Source: SAR86 cluster bacterium
GTDB taxonomy: Bacteria > Pseudomonadota > Gammaproteobacteria > Magnimaribacterales > D2472
Assembly: GCA_023703615.1 (NCBI GenBank)
Contig: CP097971.1
Coordinates: 662,315-726,314, forward strand
Direction: 5' to 3'
DNA: 64,000 nucleotides
The notes beneath the pieces were generated by a model, which was not told where the DNA came from, made no database searches, and saw only the letters and a list, made by a program, of their open reading frames with translations. The position numbers were made by a program, and so were the translations under genes. Positions 55,713 to 64,000 of this stretch are shown in pieces; the stretch's first letter is position 1, and each line of letters starts with the position of its first letter.

Positions 55713-56294
55713 ATGGCTAAACTTCATTTTTTTTATTCTACTATGAATGCGGGCAAATCTACCCTGTTGCTTCAAGCTAATCATAATTACATTGAAAATG
55801 ATCATAAGACATTGTTATTTATACCAGAAGAAACTGCTTTAAAATCTGAGGGCAATATAGTGTCCAGAATAGGCCTCAAAGCTAAAGCAACAGTAGCAAA
55901 TAAAAATTTCAATTATTTTGATTACGTTAAAGAACATCTATCTAAAGAGTTAAGTTGTATTTTAGTAGATGAAGCACAATTTTTATCAAAAAAACAAGTC
56001 AGAGAGTTAGGTAAAATTGCAGATGAATTAAACTATCCAGTAATGTGCTATGGTATCAGGACAGACTTTCAAGGTGAATTATTTGAGGGTAGTTCTGAAT
56101 TATTAGCTGTAAGTGATAATTTAATAGAACTTAAAACCATTTGTGCTTTTTGTAATAAAAAGGCAACAATGGTGGTTCGAACAGATGATAAAAATAATAT
56201 TATTACTGAAGGCAATAAAGTTGAAATTGGCGGTAACGAGATTTATAAATCAGTATGCAGAAAACACTTTCGAAAACTTACAGGATTAATTTAA
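55713..56294 (+). CDS. tdk: Thymidine kinase
   Basis: 193 residues. P-loop STMNAGKSTLLL near the N-terminus, active-site DEAQFL, and the lasso with zinc cysteines kept (CAFCNKKATMVVR and later SVCRKHF). Phosphorylates thymidine and deoxyuridine for salvage. Directly followed by the NADP oxidoreductase (four bases). Confidence 0.95.
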   Translation: MAKLHFFYSTMNAGKSTLLLQANHNYIENDHKTLLFIPEETALKSEGNIVSRIGLKAKATVANKNFNYFDYVKEHLSKELSCILVDEAQFLSKKQVRELGKIADELNYPVMCYGIRTDFQGELFEGSSELLAVSDNLIELKTICAFCNKKATMVVRTDDKNNIITEGNKVEIGGNEIYKSVCRKHFRKLTGLI

Positions 56295-56298
56295 TACT

Positions 56299-57312
56299 AT
56301 GAATTATCAAAATACGAGAATGCTTTTAGATAAAAGACCTAACGGAGTTCCAACTAATGATTGTTGGAAAAAAGATATTAAAGAAATTGCTCATATTAAA
56401 AAGAATGAGATTATTATCAAGGTAAGTCATTTGTCTATTGATCCCTATATGCGAGGCAGAATGAACGACTCAATGTCATATGCAGCTCCAGCAAAGCTTG
56501 GTCGTCCAATGACAGGTGAAACTATTGGGAGTGTTGTTGAAAGTAACTCAGATATGTATCAAGTGGGTGATAAAGTCTGTTCTCATAATGGTTGGCAGAC
56601 TTATATTACAACTAAAGACACCGATCCAACTTTATTTAAAGTACCAGATTCAAAAATTACAGATTCAGCCTACTTAGGTGTCGTTGGTATGCCTGGAAGA
56701 ACTGCGTATTTTGGATTAAATAGAGTCGGTAAACCCAAAAAAGGAGAAACTATAGTTGTTTCTGCAGCATCTGGTGCAGTTGGTTCAGTTGTTGGACAAC
56801 TTGCTAAAAGTTATGGATGTAAGGTTGTAGGTATCGCCGGTGGGAAAGAAAAATGTGAGTATGTTAAAAATGAACTTGGTTTCGATTATGCGGTTGATTA
56901 TAAGTCAGATGATTTTATTCAAGACCTATCTAATAGTTGTGAGGATGGTATAGATATATATTTTGAAAATGTTGGTGGTAATGTAACAAAAGCAATATCT
57001 CCATTATTGAATAAAAATTCAAGGGTACCAATTTGTGGTTTTATATCGCAATATAATGCTACAAATATGTTGGAGGCTGAAACTCCATTTCAAATATTGT
57101 CATCACATAAAAATAAACCCTTCCATAGATTTTTTGTTGTTACTGAGTGGTTTAATGAATGGGAAAATGCAACTAAAGAATTATCTGAATTGGTGTTAAA
57201 TAATCAGTTAATATACAGAGAATGCTTCAAAGATGGCATAGAAAATGCTCCAGAAGCTCTAAGGGATGTACTGTCAGGTAAAAATTTTGGCAAGCAAATA
57301 GTTAAGATCTAA
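56299..57312 (+). CDS. NADP-dependent medium-chain oxidoreductase (LTB4DH/PTGR-like)
   Basis: 337 residues, zinc-free MDR family. SIDPYMRGRM, GMPGRTAYFGLNRVG, NADP loop SAASGAVGSVVGQLAKSYGC, IDIYFENVGG and FGKQIVKI. Reduces carbon-carbon double bonds of enals/enones. The last 49 bp, including the stop, are duplicated in tandem just downstream (57264-57378). Confidence 0.88.
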   Translation: MNYQNTRMLLDKRPNGVPTNDCWKKDIKEIAHIKKNEIIIKVSHLSIDPYMRGRMNDSMSYAAPAKLGRPMTGETIGSVVESNSDMYQVGDKVCSHNGWQTYITTKDTDPTLFKVPDSKITDSAYLGVVGMPGRTAYFGLNRVGKPKKGETIVVSAASGAVGSVVGQLAKSYGCKVVGIAGGKEKCEYVKNELGFDYAVDYKSDDFIQDLSNSCEDGIDIYFENVGGNVTKAISPLLNKNSRVPICGFISQYNATNMLEAETPFQILSSHKNKPFHRFFVVTEWFNEWENATKELSELVLNNQLIYRECFKDGIENAPEALRDVLSGKNFGKQIVKI

Positions 57313-57378
57313 ATATATATTGGATGTACTGTCAGGTAAAAATTTTGGCAAGCAAATAGTTAAGATCTAAATATATAT
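57264..57378. repeat. 58-bp tandem duplication over the end of two convergent genes
   Basis: Two copies of a 57-bp identical sequence (57264-57320 and 57322-57378) with a period of 58. The first copy encodes the end of the oxidoreductase and its TAA. The second copy contains, on the minus strand, the stop codon TAG of the phzF-like gene at 57367-57369. In a single-copy ancestor the two stops would have overlapped in AGATCTAAAT. Perfect identity suggests a recent event or an assembly artefact. Confidence 0.95.
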
Positions 57379-58158
57379 CGTCCCTTTCATAAAAAGCTTT
57401 GCATTACCACCAATAAATACCCTATCGTTTTCTAAGTAACACTCTAATTCACCACCTCTGGGTGAAAGTTGAACAGCATTCATGGAAGTTTTCTTTAATT
57501 TTTTTGACCAATATGCAGATAAAGTAGTATGTGCCGAACCTGTTACGGGATCTTCATCAACACCAGTAATAGGAAAAAAACATCTTGATGCAAAATCATA
57601 GTTATCACCAGGAGCAGAAACAATAAATCCTCTAGTATTTTTTATATCTTTAAGAAGATTAAAATCGGGATTAAGGTTTCTTATAAAATTTTCATCATTA
57701 TAGATGCAAAGAATATCATCTCTTCCTTGAAAGACTTCATTTGGTTTTTTACCAAAACATTTTTCTAGTATTGTTGTCTCTTCACATTCATGAATATCAT
57801 CGATAGGAAAATCTAAAAAAAGCTTGTTTGATTTTTTTATAACTTTTAGGATTCCGTTTTTTTTAGAATTCACCACAAATTCACTTGCTTCTGGTTTAAT
57901 ATAATTAAAAAATATAAATCCCGATGCAAGAGTTGCATGGCCACATAAGTCTACCTCACACAGTGGCGCAAACCATCTTATATAATATTCATCATCTTTT
58001 TTAAAAATAAACGCTGTTTCAGAAAGATTGTTTTCAAAAGCTATTTGTTGCATTAATTTTGGATCATTTAAGTCTGAAAAAATAACTGCAGCAGGATTTC
58101 CTTTAAATAAATCATTTGTAAAAGCATCTACTTGGTAAAGAGTTAAATTCATGCTCAT
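57367..58158 (-). CDS. PhzF-family isomerase
   Basis: 263 residues. QVDAFTNDLFKGNPAAV, catalytic Glu in NNLSETAFIF, CGHATLASGF and GVDEDPVTGSAHTTL are PhzF hallmarks. The function in non-phenazine bacteria is generally unknown. Start at 58158 or the ATG two codons later. Its last codons lie in the second copy of the tandem duplication. Confidence 0.9.
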   Translation of the reverse strand: MSMNLTLYQVDAFTNDLFKGNPAAVIFSDLNDPKLMQQIAFENNLSETAFIFKKDDEYYIRWFAPLCEVDLCGHATLASGFIFFNYIKPEASEFVVNSKKNGILKVIKKSNKLFLDFPIDDIHECEETTILEKCFGKKPNEVFQGRDDILCIYNDENFIRNLNPDFNLLKDIKNTRGFIVSAPGDNYDFASRCFFPITGVDEDPVTGSAHTTLSAYWSKKLKKTSMNAVQLSPRGGELECYLENDRVFIGGNAKLFMKGTIYI

Positions 58159-58167
58159 TTATAACAT

Positions 58168-58190
58168 AAAAAAAGGAGGGCAAGCCCTCC
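58168..58190 (-). terminator. Rho-independent terminator of the TonB receptor gene
   Basis: Minus strand GGAGGG-CTTG-CCCTCC (58190-58175) followed by seven T (58174-58168). A strong stem with U-run, 18 bp after the receptor stop and before the PhzF ATG. It separates these two leftward genes. Confidence 0.9.
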
Positions 58191-58208
58191 TTTAAAATTT
58201 AATAAAGA

Positions 58209-61200
58209 TTAAAACTTATGGCTTATACCAATGCTTAAGCTCTGAGTAAGTCTAAATCCTCTTTCTTTATCAAATCTGCTTTCATCTCCTTGAAGATCAA
58301 ATGGATTTGATAAGTTTACTGCAACAAAGGTTTCTTCACCAATTTCATAAGTCACTGCTACTCGATCAGTAAAGTAGCCTTTAAATTTTGTCATAGGATT
58401 TCCATCTAACCCGATATATTGATCTGGCTGAGTTTCCATATCTTGCAGAATATTTATATATCCTCCACTGACTCCGTCCAGCATGTAGAAGACACCCCAT
58501 TTATTTTTATTAAAGGTAAACATCATGTCATAAATCCATTCAGGTTCATTATATTGACCAGTATAGTCTACTAAGTCATCTGGATTTGATGATGGAGCAG
58601 ATTCAAATTCTTGTTGATTATATCCTCTAAATCTATAACCCCAATCACCGACTGCTGTCTCTATACTATAGTCAAGATTGATGATATAAGTTTCAAAATT
58701 TCTAACACCAACGTTATTTTTTGCAAGTATAAAGTCTATAACATCACCAAGTGCATTGTTAGCATCTACGTCTGCAGGATCTGTTAATCTTGTAAACGTA
58801 TTACAGAACTTATCTTCTTGTGCAGCATAGTCATAACATGCATTCATATTTTGAGTAACTGAAAATGACTCAACGGTATCAGATATTTCGATAGTAACTA
58901 AATCTATACCTACAGATAAATCTCCTTTAATCCAATCTCCAGTAGGCTGATAGATAAGGCCTATTGTGGTTGTATCACCAAGTTCGTTTAAAAGATTAGG
59001 ATTGCCTCCAGACCTACCTTCTGCTGTTCTATTTACAATTTTACTATCAAAAGGATCAACGAACCAAGGCTCGGCCTCACAATTTGCTCTTCTCATAGCT
59101 GGATCTACACCAAGGTCTATATATCTATAGTCACAAGGATCTTGTGCACTATTGTATGATGTTCTCTGTGGCTCAAAAACATCTACTAGATCAGGAGTTC
59201 TTACAGCTGATTGAGTACCACCTCTTAATGCAACACCCTCAGATATTTGCATATAAATATTGGCAGCATCTACACTGTATGTTCCACTAAATGAGTTATC
59301 TATTTCTCTGTATGAAGCATCTAATCTTAACTCTTTGATTCCCCAACCTTTAAAAGTAAGACCCATATCATCGTCAATCAATGGAACAGAAAATTCTACA
59401 TATCTTTCATCAGTGTCATAACTGTTAACATTATCAACAATAGGTGTTGATCTTGTTAAGAGAAGATTTTGAACTGAACTTCCAACAAATTGAAGACTTT
59501 CCTCACGATTTTCAATTCCCATTGAGAACTGAACATCGCCAGCTGGAATAGAACCAACAACACCACTTAGTTCTGCATAAAATATATCTTGAGTATTATG
59601 TGTTTCCCTTCTTACATCTGTCATAACATATGCACCTGCAGGATTATTATAATTTAAGCCAAGCGGATTATATGGAATACAGTCTCCAGGTAGACCAGCT
59701 GAACCAAAACCTACTGGATGATATCTAGTTGAATCATATGGATTAGCTGCACCATAAGTTAGGCCAAGATAGTTAGCAACATAGTTCATCTTACAATCAA
59801 TTTCACCTGTAGCAGGATTTATACCAACATCAGTAGCGGTGACTAATCTTTCCCTCACAATATCTTCTGATGAAGCGAAAATGTCAACAGAACCATGGTT
59901 ATAGCCAACGTCCCAATTCATTTCATTTCCTCTTAATTCAAATGTTCCTTCAAATCCAATGTAATATGAATTAGTGTCAGTTTGGTTTTCTTCGAATTGT
60001 CCTCTTGGATCCGAATATAGATCTCTTAGAGTCTTTCTAATCAACATACCCCTCTCTGCTGCTGGAGTACTTTCAGGCCACAATGAATTACAAAATGTAG
60101 TTGTCGCAGCAGAAAAATATGGATAATCACAAGTTAAGAATGGATAGTTATAATATCCACCATCCAAATCACCACCAAAACCGTCATAAAAATAAGGGCC
60201 GCCTGTTGAATATCCACCTTCTCGTGATTCTGCACGGTTACTGTAAACATCTAATTTAAATTTGGTGTTTTCAGTAATGTCATAAGTTAAATATACAGCT
60301 AAATTCGTTCTTTCTAATGAAGCTCTTATTGTTTCAGCATTATCTGAAGCCAGATTGTTTCCACCATAACGGAAGAAACCACTACCGTATGAAGTACCTA
60401 GAATTTGAGGCACCATATCACCTGATGTGGTGAAGTTATAATATCCTATGGGATCATATGCCCCTACACTCCAATTTACTAATCTTGTAGCAAAATTTCT
60501 AGGATCCATAGCAGCTCCTTCAAAAGGTAAACGATGGAGCACAGTACATAATCCAATTTCACTTTGTGGGACGGTTGCATTAGGCCAAACCATATCTGGA
60601 GAGTAATACCCTCTTTGGTATGTTTTACCATCTGCATAAGTTCTTGTTTGTATTATTCTTTCATTACAATCTCTTTCTCTATGTAATTGACCTACTTGAA
60701 TTTCTTCTTGTTCATCTCTTTGAATAGCTACAACAATATGTCCTTTACCATCATCAAAATCTCCACCAAAAGTAAGTGCAAGCGCATGATCACCATTCAC
60801 ATCATCACTGTCACCAAGATATGATTTTGAGAAATTATAATCTATTCCGAATCCTGTATATTCTCTATCCATAACATAGTTGATAACACCAGCAATAGCA
60901 TCTGAGCCATAAACTGCTGATCCACCTGCTGACTGAATCTCTATTCTTTTGATTAGTCGTGTTGGAATGTTGTTTAAATCAACTGCACCTGTTGCAGCAG
61001 ATCCATAAGAGGCAATAGGTTGTCCACTAATAAATCTTCTTCCATCAATAAGTGTAAGTGTTCTACCAGAACCTAAGCCAAAGTTATTTGCAATCCTCTG
61101 TCCAGCTACAAGACCAGTTTGCTCACCAGAAGTAGATGTTGTAGCAAAAACTGATGGCAAATCAAATACAGCTGCTGCAGCATTTGTAAAACCTCTTCGT

Positions 61201-61463
61201 TTTATCTCATCTCCAGTGATTACGGTAATTGGTTGTGAAGTTTTATATTGCGATATTTCAAATCTTGAACCTGTTACAACAACGTTTTCAATATCTCCAT
61301 CTCCTTCATCTACAGCTGTAGTCATGGGAGCACTTTCTGTTGTTTCAGACATTTCAACAGTTTCAGTAGCTGTTTCATCTGGATCTACAGGATTATCAGC
61401 AACAATGGTTAACGAAAAAAATGCAAAAAATATTGCAAAAAATTTATAGTCGAATGCTTTCAT
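58209..61463 (-). CDS. TonB-dependent outer-membrane receptor
   Basis: 1084 residues. Signal peptide (about 1-22), an acidic/Thr-rich linker, then ENVVVTGSRFEISQYKTSQPITVITGDEI of the plug domain start (split across motifs), TLIDGRRF and GSDAIAGVINYVM, followed by a very long beta-barrel ending FRLTQSLSIGISHKF with terminal Phe. Long extracellular loops with cysteines and acidic stretches. Similar receptors import glycans or other large molecules; the GH16 gene is far away, so a link is only a guess. Own terminator downstream. Confidence 0.93.
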   Translation of the reverse strand: MKAFDYKFFAIFFAFFSLTIVADNPVDPDETATETVEMSETTESAPMTTAVDEGDGDIENVVVTGSRFEISQYKTSQPITVITGDEIKRRGFTNAAAAVFDLPSVFATTSTSGEQTGLVAGQRIANNFGLGSGRTLTLIDGRRFISGQPIASYGSAATGAVDLNNIPTRLIKRIEIQSAGGSAVYGSDAIAGVINYVMDREYTGFGIDYNFSKSYLGDSDDVNGDHALALTFGGDFDDGKGHIVVAIQRDEQEEIQVGQLHRERDCNERIIQTRTYADGKTYQRGYYSPDMVWPNATVPQSEIGLCTVLHRLPFEGAAMDPRNFATRLVNWSVGAYDPIGYYNFTTSGDMVPQILGTSYGSGFFRYGGNNLASDNAETIRASLERTNLAVYLTYDITENTKFKLDVYSNRAESREGGYSTGGPYFYDGFGGDLDGGYYNYPFLTCDYPYFSAATTTFCNSLWPESTPAAERGMLIRKTLRDLYSDPRGQFEENQTDTNSYYIGFEGTFELRGNEMNWDVGYNHGSVDIFASSEDIVRERLVTATDVGINPATGEIDCKMNYVANYLGLTYGAANPYDSTRYHPVGFGSAGLPGDCIPYNPLGLNYNNPAGAYVMTDVRRETHNTQDIFYAELSGVVGSIPAGDVQFSMGIENREESLQFVGSSVQNLLLTRSTPIVDNVNSYDTDERYVEFSVPLIDDDMGLTFKGWGIKELRLDASYREIDNSFSGTYSVDAANIYMQISEGVALRGGTQSAVRTPDLVDVFEPQRTSYNSAQDPCDYRYIDLGVDPAMRRANCEAEPWFVDPFDSKIVNRTAEGRSGGNPNLLNELGDTTTIGLIYQPTGDWIKGDLSVGIDLVTIEISDTVESFSVTQNMNACYDYAAQEDKFCNTFTRLTDPADVDANNALGDVIDFILAKNNVGVRNFETYIINLDYSIETAVGDWGYRFRGYNQQEFESAPSSNPDDLVDYTGQYNEPEWIYDMMFTFNKNKWGVFYMLDGVSGGYINILQDMETQPDQYIGLDGNPMTKFKGYFTDRVAVTYEIGEETFVAVNLSNPFDLQGDESRFDKERGFRLTQSLSIGISHKF

Positions 61464-61617
61464 ATAATATCCCCTCTATATGATTAGTGTTTAGCAGAAA
61501 AATATGCTAATTGTTAATATAATTTAATTGGGATGCTTAATATTGTCAAATATATTTAAAAAATATATATACTTATAAATAAATTATATATATAATATAT
61601 TATAAATATTACTTATT
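61464..61617. promoter_or_regulatory. Divergent promoter region TonB receptor / alternative oxidase
   Basis: 154 bp, extremely AT-rich, with long TATA-type runs (about 61555-61610). CCCCT-type ribosome sites are on the receptor side (plus-strand CCCCTC, 61472-61477). No operator palindrome stood out. It must hold both promoters. Confidence 0.5.
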
Positions 61618-62220
61618 ATGATTACCTTAATTAAACAGACTCAAGCAAAATTATCTGATTTTTTTGCTCTTTCTATGACTAAATTCTTTAGACTTATCGC
61701 TGATAGCTTTTTTTTAAAAAGGTATGGTCATAGAGCGGTTGTTTTAGAAACAGTCGCTGGAGTTCCGGGTATGGTTGCAGGTGTTTGGATGCATTTTAAG
61801 AGTTTACGTAAAATGAAAACAGGTTATGGTGCTCAAATCAGAGAAATGCTTGCTGAGGCTGAAAATGAACGTATGCATCTGATGTTTTTTATTGAAATTG
61901 CCAAACCCAACATTTTAGAACGTTTTATAGTTCTTTTCTCGCAACTGTTATTTGGTATATTTTATGTGATCATGTACATATTTTTTACAAGAACTGCGCA
62001 TCGCATGATTGGATACTTTGAAGATGAAGCAGTTAGTAGTTATACCGATTACCTTAAAATGGTTGAATCAGGTAAAGTAGAAAATACCCCCGCTCCCCAT
62101 TTAGCAATAAATTATTACGGCCTAGGATCAGATGCAAAGTTATCAGATGTCATAAAGTGCGTGCGAGCAGATGAAGAACATCATAGTCAGACAAATCACA
62201 ATTACGCTGATAATCTGTAA
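61618..62220 (+). CDS. aox: Alternative oxidase (di-iron ubiquinol oxidase)
   Basis: 200 residues. The four helix-bundle iron ligands are visible: LETVAG (Glu), ENERMHL (Glu, His), FEDEAV (Glu) and ADEEHHSQTNH (Glu, His). Two hydrophobic helices near residues 105-125 make the interfacial membrane anchor. Non-proton-pumping, cyanide- and NO-resistant oxidation of quinol. Divergent from the TonB receptor and tail to tail with the OYE-family gene. Bacterial AOX genes are patchy and often laterally acquired. Confidence 0.92.
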   Translation: MITLIKQTQAKLSDFFALSMTKFFRLIADSFFLKRYGHRAVVLETVAGVPGMVAGVWMHFKSLRKMKTGYGAQIREMLAEAENERMHLMFFIEIAKPNILERFIVLFSQLLFGIFYVIMYIFFTRTAHRMIGYFEDEAVSSYTDYLKMVESGKVENTPAPHLAINYYGLGSDAKLSDVIKCVRADEEHHSQTNHNYADNL

Positions 62221-62226
62221 AATTAA

Positions 62227-63528
62227 TTAGTAATTTAAATAATCTTTTACTGCTTTTTTGTCAGCTTTTCCATCAGATTTGAATGCATCAAATAGCTTCT
62301 GTTTAAGATTTGGCATTTTGCCTTCTGCCATTCTTTTGATTTGTTGATAAAACCATGCCATTGCACCAAATGCATTTATTGCTTTGATAATAGTAAAAGG
62401 GCTCGATGGAGATAGTATCCATGGACCTAATGAGAGTGTTTTTTCATAAGACGGTAATATTGATAATTCGTCATTCATCATTTTTTTAATACACATTGGA
62501 TCAGCACACAAAGGTCTTCCTATGCCAACTATTTGACAGATACCACTACCAAGGGCACTTTCAATTCCTTCCTTCGATCTAAATCCTCCTGTAACCATTA
62601 AAGGTAGAGAAACTGCCTCTCTGATATTTTTGGCATATTCAAGAAAATATGCCTCTCTTGCAATAGTGCTTTTTTTTCTTATTTCACTTCTCTTTGGATT
62701 AATACTAATATCATCTACACCAATTAGTCTTGGTTGTTCATATGTTCCACCAGAAATCTCTAAAAGATCAAGGCCGGCGGTCTCTAGAATTTTTGCTACC
62801 TGAATACAGTCGCTTGCACTGAATCCACCTTTCTGGAAATCAGCTGAATTAATTTTCATTGAAATTGGAAAATCAAAACCAACTTGTTTTCGGCATTCTT
62901 TTATAATTTCAAGATGAACTCTTATTCTATTCTCAATGCTTCCACCCCAATCATCTTTTCGTTGATTGATATCGGGAGATAAAAATTCTGATAAAAGATA
63001 TCCATGCGCTGAGTGGATTTGAATTCCAGTAAAACCAGAATCTCTTGCTACCTTGGCTGTAAAAACAAATCTTTTAATTACGTCTAATATATCGTCTTCG
63101 GTCATTGGGATTGGATTGCCATAACTCTTACCAGGAATTTTGAGTCTTACGTTTGATGGCGCAAGTGGTGAAGAGTTAACCTCTCCAGGTGTTTGTCTCC
63201 CAGCATGGGATATCTGCATCCATAATTGTGTATTGTTTTTTGTGCCAGCATTAGCCCAAGCTTTTAGCATCTCTGACTGTTGCTTATAGTTATTTTCATC
63301 AATAACTACATTTGCTGGGCCTTCTACATGCCTTCTGTCTACTTGAACATTACCTGTTAAAGATATTCCAATGTTTCCTTCTGCCCAAGTTTTGTATAAA
63401 TTTATATGCCCTTGGTGAGTAAGGCTATCACCTTTTGCAATTCTTTCTGTCATAGCTGCTTTACAGATACGATTTTTAATTGTTTGACCACATGGCAGAT
63501 CAAAAGGCTCATTCATTAGACTAGACAT
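62227..63528 (-). CDS. NADH:flavin oxidoreductase, Old Yellow Enzyme family
   Basis: 433 residues. FMN barrel with PFDLPCGQTIKNRICKAAMT, WMQISHAGRQT, IQIHSAHGYLLSEFLSP, RKDDWGGSIENR and VTGGFRS. No C-terminal Fe-S/FAD extension as in 2,4-dienoyl-CoA reductase; the tail (about 390-433) is short and basic. Substrate unknown, probably an unsaturated carbonyl compound. Confidence 0.9.
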   Translation of the reverse strand: MSSLMNEPFDLPCGQTIKNRICKAAMTERIAKGDSLTHQGHINLYKTWAEGNIGISLTGNVQVDRRHVEGPANVVIDENNYKQQSEMLKAWANAGTKNNTQLWMQISHAGRQTPGEVNSSPLAPSNVRLKIPGKSYGNPIPMTEDDILDVIKRFVFTAKVARDSGFTGIQIHSAHGYLLSEFLSPDINQRKDDWGGSIENRIRVHLEIIKECRKQVGFDFPISMKINSADFQKGGFSASDCIQVAKILETAGLDLLEISGGTYEQPRLIGVDDISINPKRSEIRKKSTIAREAYFLEYAKNIREAVSLPLMVTGGFRSKEGIESALGSGICQIVGIGRPLCADPMCIKKMMNDELSILPSYEKTLSLGPWILSPSSPFTIIKAINAFGAMAWFYQQIKRMAEGKMPNLKQKLFDAFKSDGKADKKAVKDYLNY

Positions 63529-63760
63529 ATATATTCTCCAATAGTGGTAGAGCTATTGGTTTAAAACTAAAACCAACTAGTCCCCTTCTTCAAGAGATTA
63601 GACTATGTCCATGAAAAATAGTCAAAACATAGAGAATCTCAAGTATGAATACATTTTTGTTACACTTCGGTAACAAATTTCAAAATGTACATAAAATTTT
63701 AAAATTATTATATTAAATTTGTAATAATAAATTTTCTAAAGTTATGTTACTTATTTGATT
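63529..63760. promoter_or_regulatory. Intergenic region with an inverted repeat before phoD-like gene
   Basis: 232 bp without a convincing gene. The one clear element is an 8-bp inverted repeat TTTGTTAC/GTAACAAA with a six-base spacer (63656-63677). No run of T on the plus side, so not a good plus-strand terminator; on the minus side it is followed by AAAAATG only. It could be an operator for the phosphatase gene. A GGTTTAAAACTAAAACC-like imperfect repeat is at 63559-63574. Confidence 0.4.
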
Positions 63761-64000
63761 ATGCAAAGACGCTCATTCTTAAAATTTTTTACCCTTTTGT
63801 TGACCTCATTAAGTTTAAAGCTAAGATCAAAAAATAATAAAAGTAAAGAGATATTTTTTAATCATGGTGTTGCAAGCGGTGACCCAACACATACTAATGT
63901 AATTCTTTGGACAAAATTAACAAAAAGCAGTAACAATTCTATTCAAGTCAATTGGGAAATATCAGATAATATTGATTTTATAAATATAATTAATCAAGGT
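63761..64000 (+). CDS. phoD: PhoD-family alkaline phosphatase, 3' truncated by window
   Basis: First 80 codons only. Tat signal RRSFLKFF directly at the start (MQRRSFLKFFTLLLTSL), then the PhoD N-terminal domain with NHGVASGDPTHTNVILWTKL. Secreted, calcium/iron-dependent phosphodiesterase/phosphatase for phosphate scavenging in relatives. The catalytic domain is outside the window. Confidence 0.88.
   Translation, partial: MQRRSFLKFFTLLLTSLSLKLRSKNNKSKEIFFNHGVASGDPTHTNVILWTKLTKSSNNSIQVNWEISDNIDFINIINQG

Noticed and set aside
57264..57378. Tandem repeat as an attachment site of a mobile element
   Set aside because: No integrase or tRNA nearby, and the units are directly adjacent with nothing between.
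62227..63528. OYE-family enzyme as an F420-dependent partner of the CofE homologue
   Set aside because: Motifs are those of FMN barrel enzymes using NAD(P)H; no F420-binding family features are visible.
63605..63673. A 22-codon ORF upstream of the PhoD-like gene
   Set aside because: No persuasive features; it ends inside the inverted repeat and its ribosome site is weak.
1..64000. CRISPR arrays, IS elements, prophage or rRNA genes
   Set aside because: No spaced direct repeats, transposase/integrase motifs or rRNA sequences were seen on reading the window.

Overview
The window is AT-rich, densely packed DNA from a streamlined marine-type gammaproteobacterium. Most genes overlap by 1-20 bp or sit a few bases apart. 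Several gene pairings are typical of Gammaproteobacteria: divergent rne/rluC, divergent metG/mrp, an rpmF-fabD-fabG-acpP-mltG-tmk-holB run, rnt, nhaB, dusA and bolA. Together with AT richness, a TonB receptor and a secreted laminarinase-type GH16 enzyme, this suggests a SAR86-like lineage. That assignment is inference, not a search result. There are no rRNAs, insertion sequences, phage genes or CRISPR arrays.

Layout. 1-3935: a histidine operon (hisD fused to hisB, then hisH, hisA, hisF, hisIE). 3928-6843: GH16 glucanase lipoprotein, an AGCS sodium:amino-acid symporter with a large insert, and a glutaredoxin. 6928-12416: an SDR, then a leftward replication/envelope/fatty-acid run from rpmF to holB that lacks plsX, fabH and fabF. 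12481-23802: rluC, rne, nudC, nhaB, dusA, a frameshifted mlaA, mrp, metG, a TrxR-type ferredoxin-NADP reductase and rnt. 23804-29376: a PdxJ-glutaredoxin fusion, a CofE-type F420 ligase homologue, a YcaR/Trm112 protein, tRNA-Arg, and a pantothenate/CoA cluster (panD, panC, panB, coaBC). 29399-33308: a HupE-like membrane protein, a parvulin-like protein and a large DUF3604 protein. 33394-35333: tRNA-Arg, a rhodanese, an EamA exporter, and a small uncharacterised locus. 35382-48290: methyltransferases, queF, ABC exporter, permease, MoxR/VWA pair, thioesterase, tatD, CoA transferase, MMPL exporter, bolA. 48405-55683: envelope genes (ELM1 family, FkbM, GT4, a split MacAB-type exporter) and a glutaryl-CoA-dehydrogenase-type enzyme. 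55713-64000: tdk, two oxidoreductases, PhzF, a TonB receptor, an alternative oxidase, an OYE-family enzyme and the start of a PhoD-type phosphatase.

The most unusual spot is 34707-35220, between the EamA gene and tRNA-Ser. A near-perfect LexA operator (19 of 20 positions of the E. coli ideal) lies exactly in the 17-bp spacer of a promoter whose predicted start is the ATG of a 70-residue protein. That protein ends in a sliding-clamp-like QLEFTF motif. Downstream lie a 26-codon ORF whose start region is enclosed by a 10-bp RNA stem, further hairpins, and a terminator whose 3' arm carries the only plausible ribosome site of the EamA gene. This looks like an SOS-controlled small-protein gene followed by a structured regulatory leader.

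A second theme is loss of structural metal-binding cysteines. RNase E (Zn-link), HolB (zinc module), NudC (zinc ribbon), YcaR (CPxC) and Mrp (CPxC) have all lost them, while MetG, Tdk and HisI keep theirs. Two gene fusions, HisD-HisB and PdxJ-GrxD, also deserve attention.
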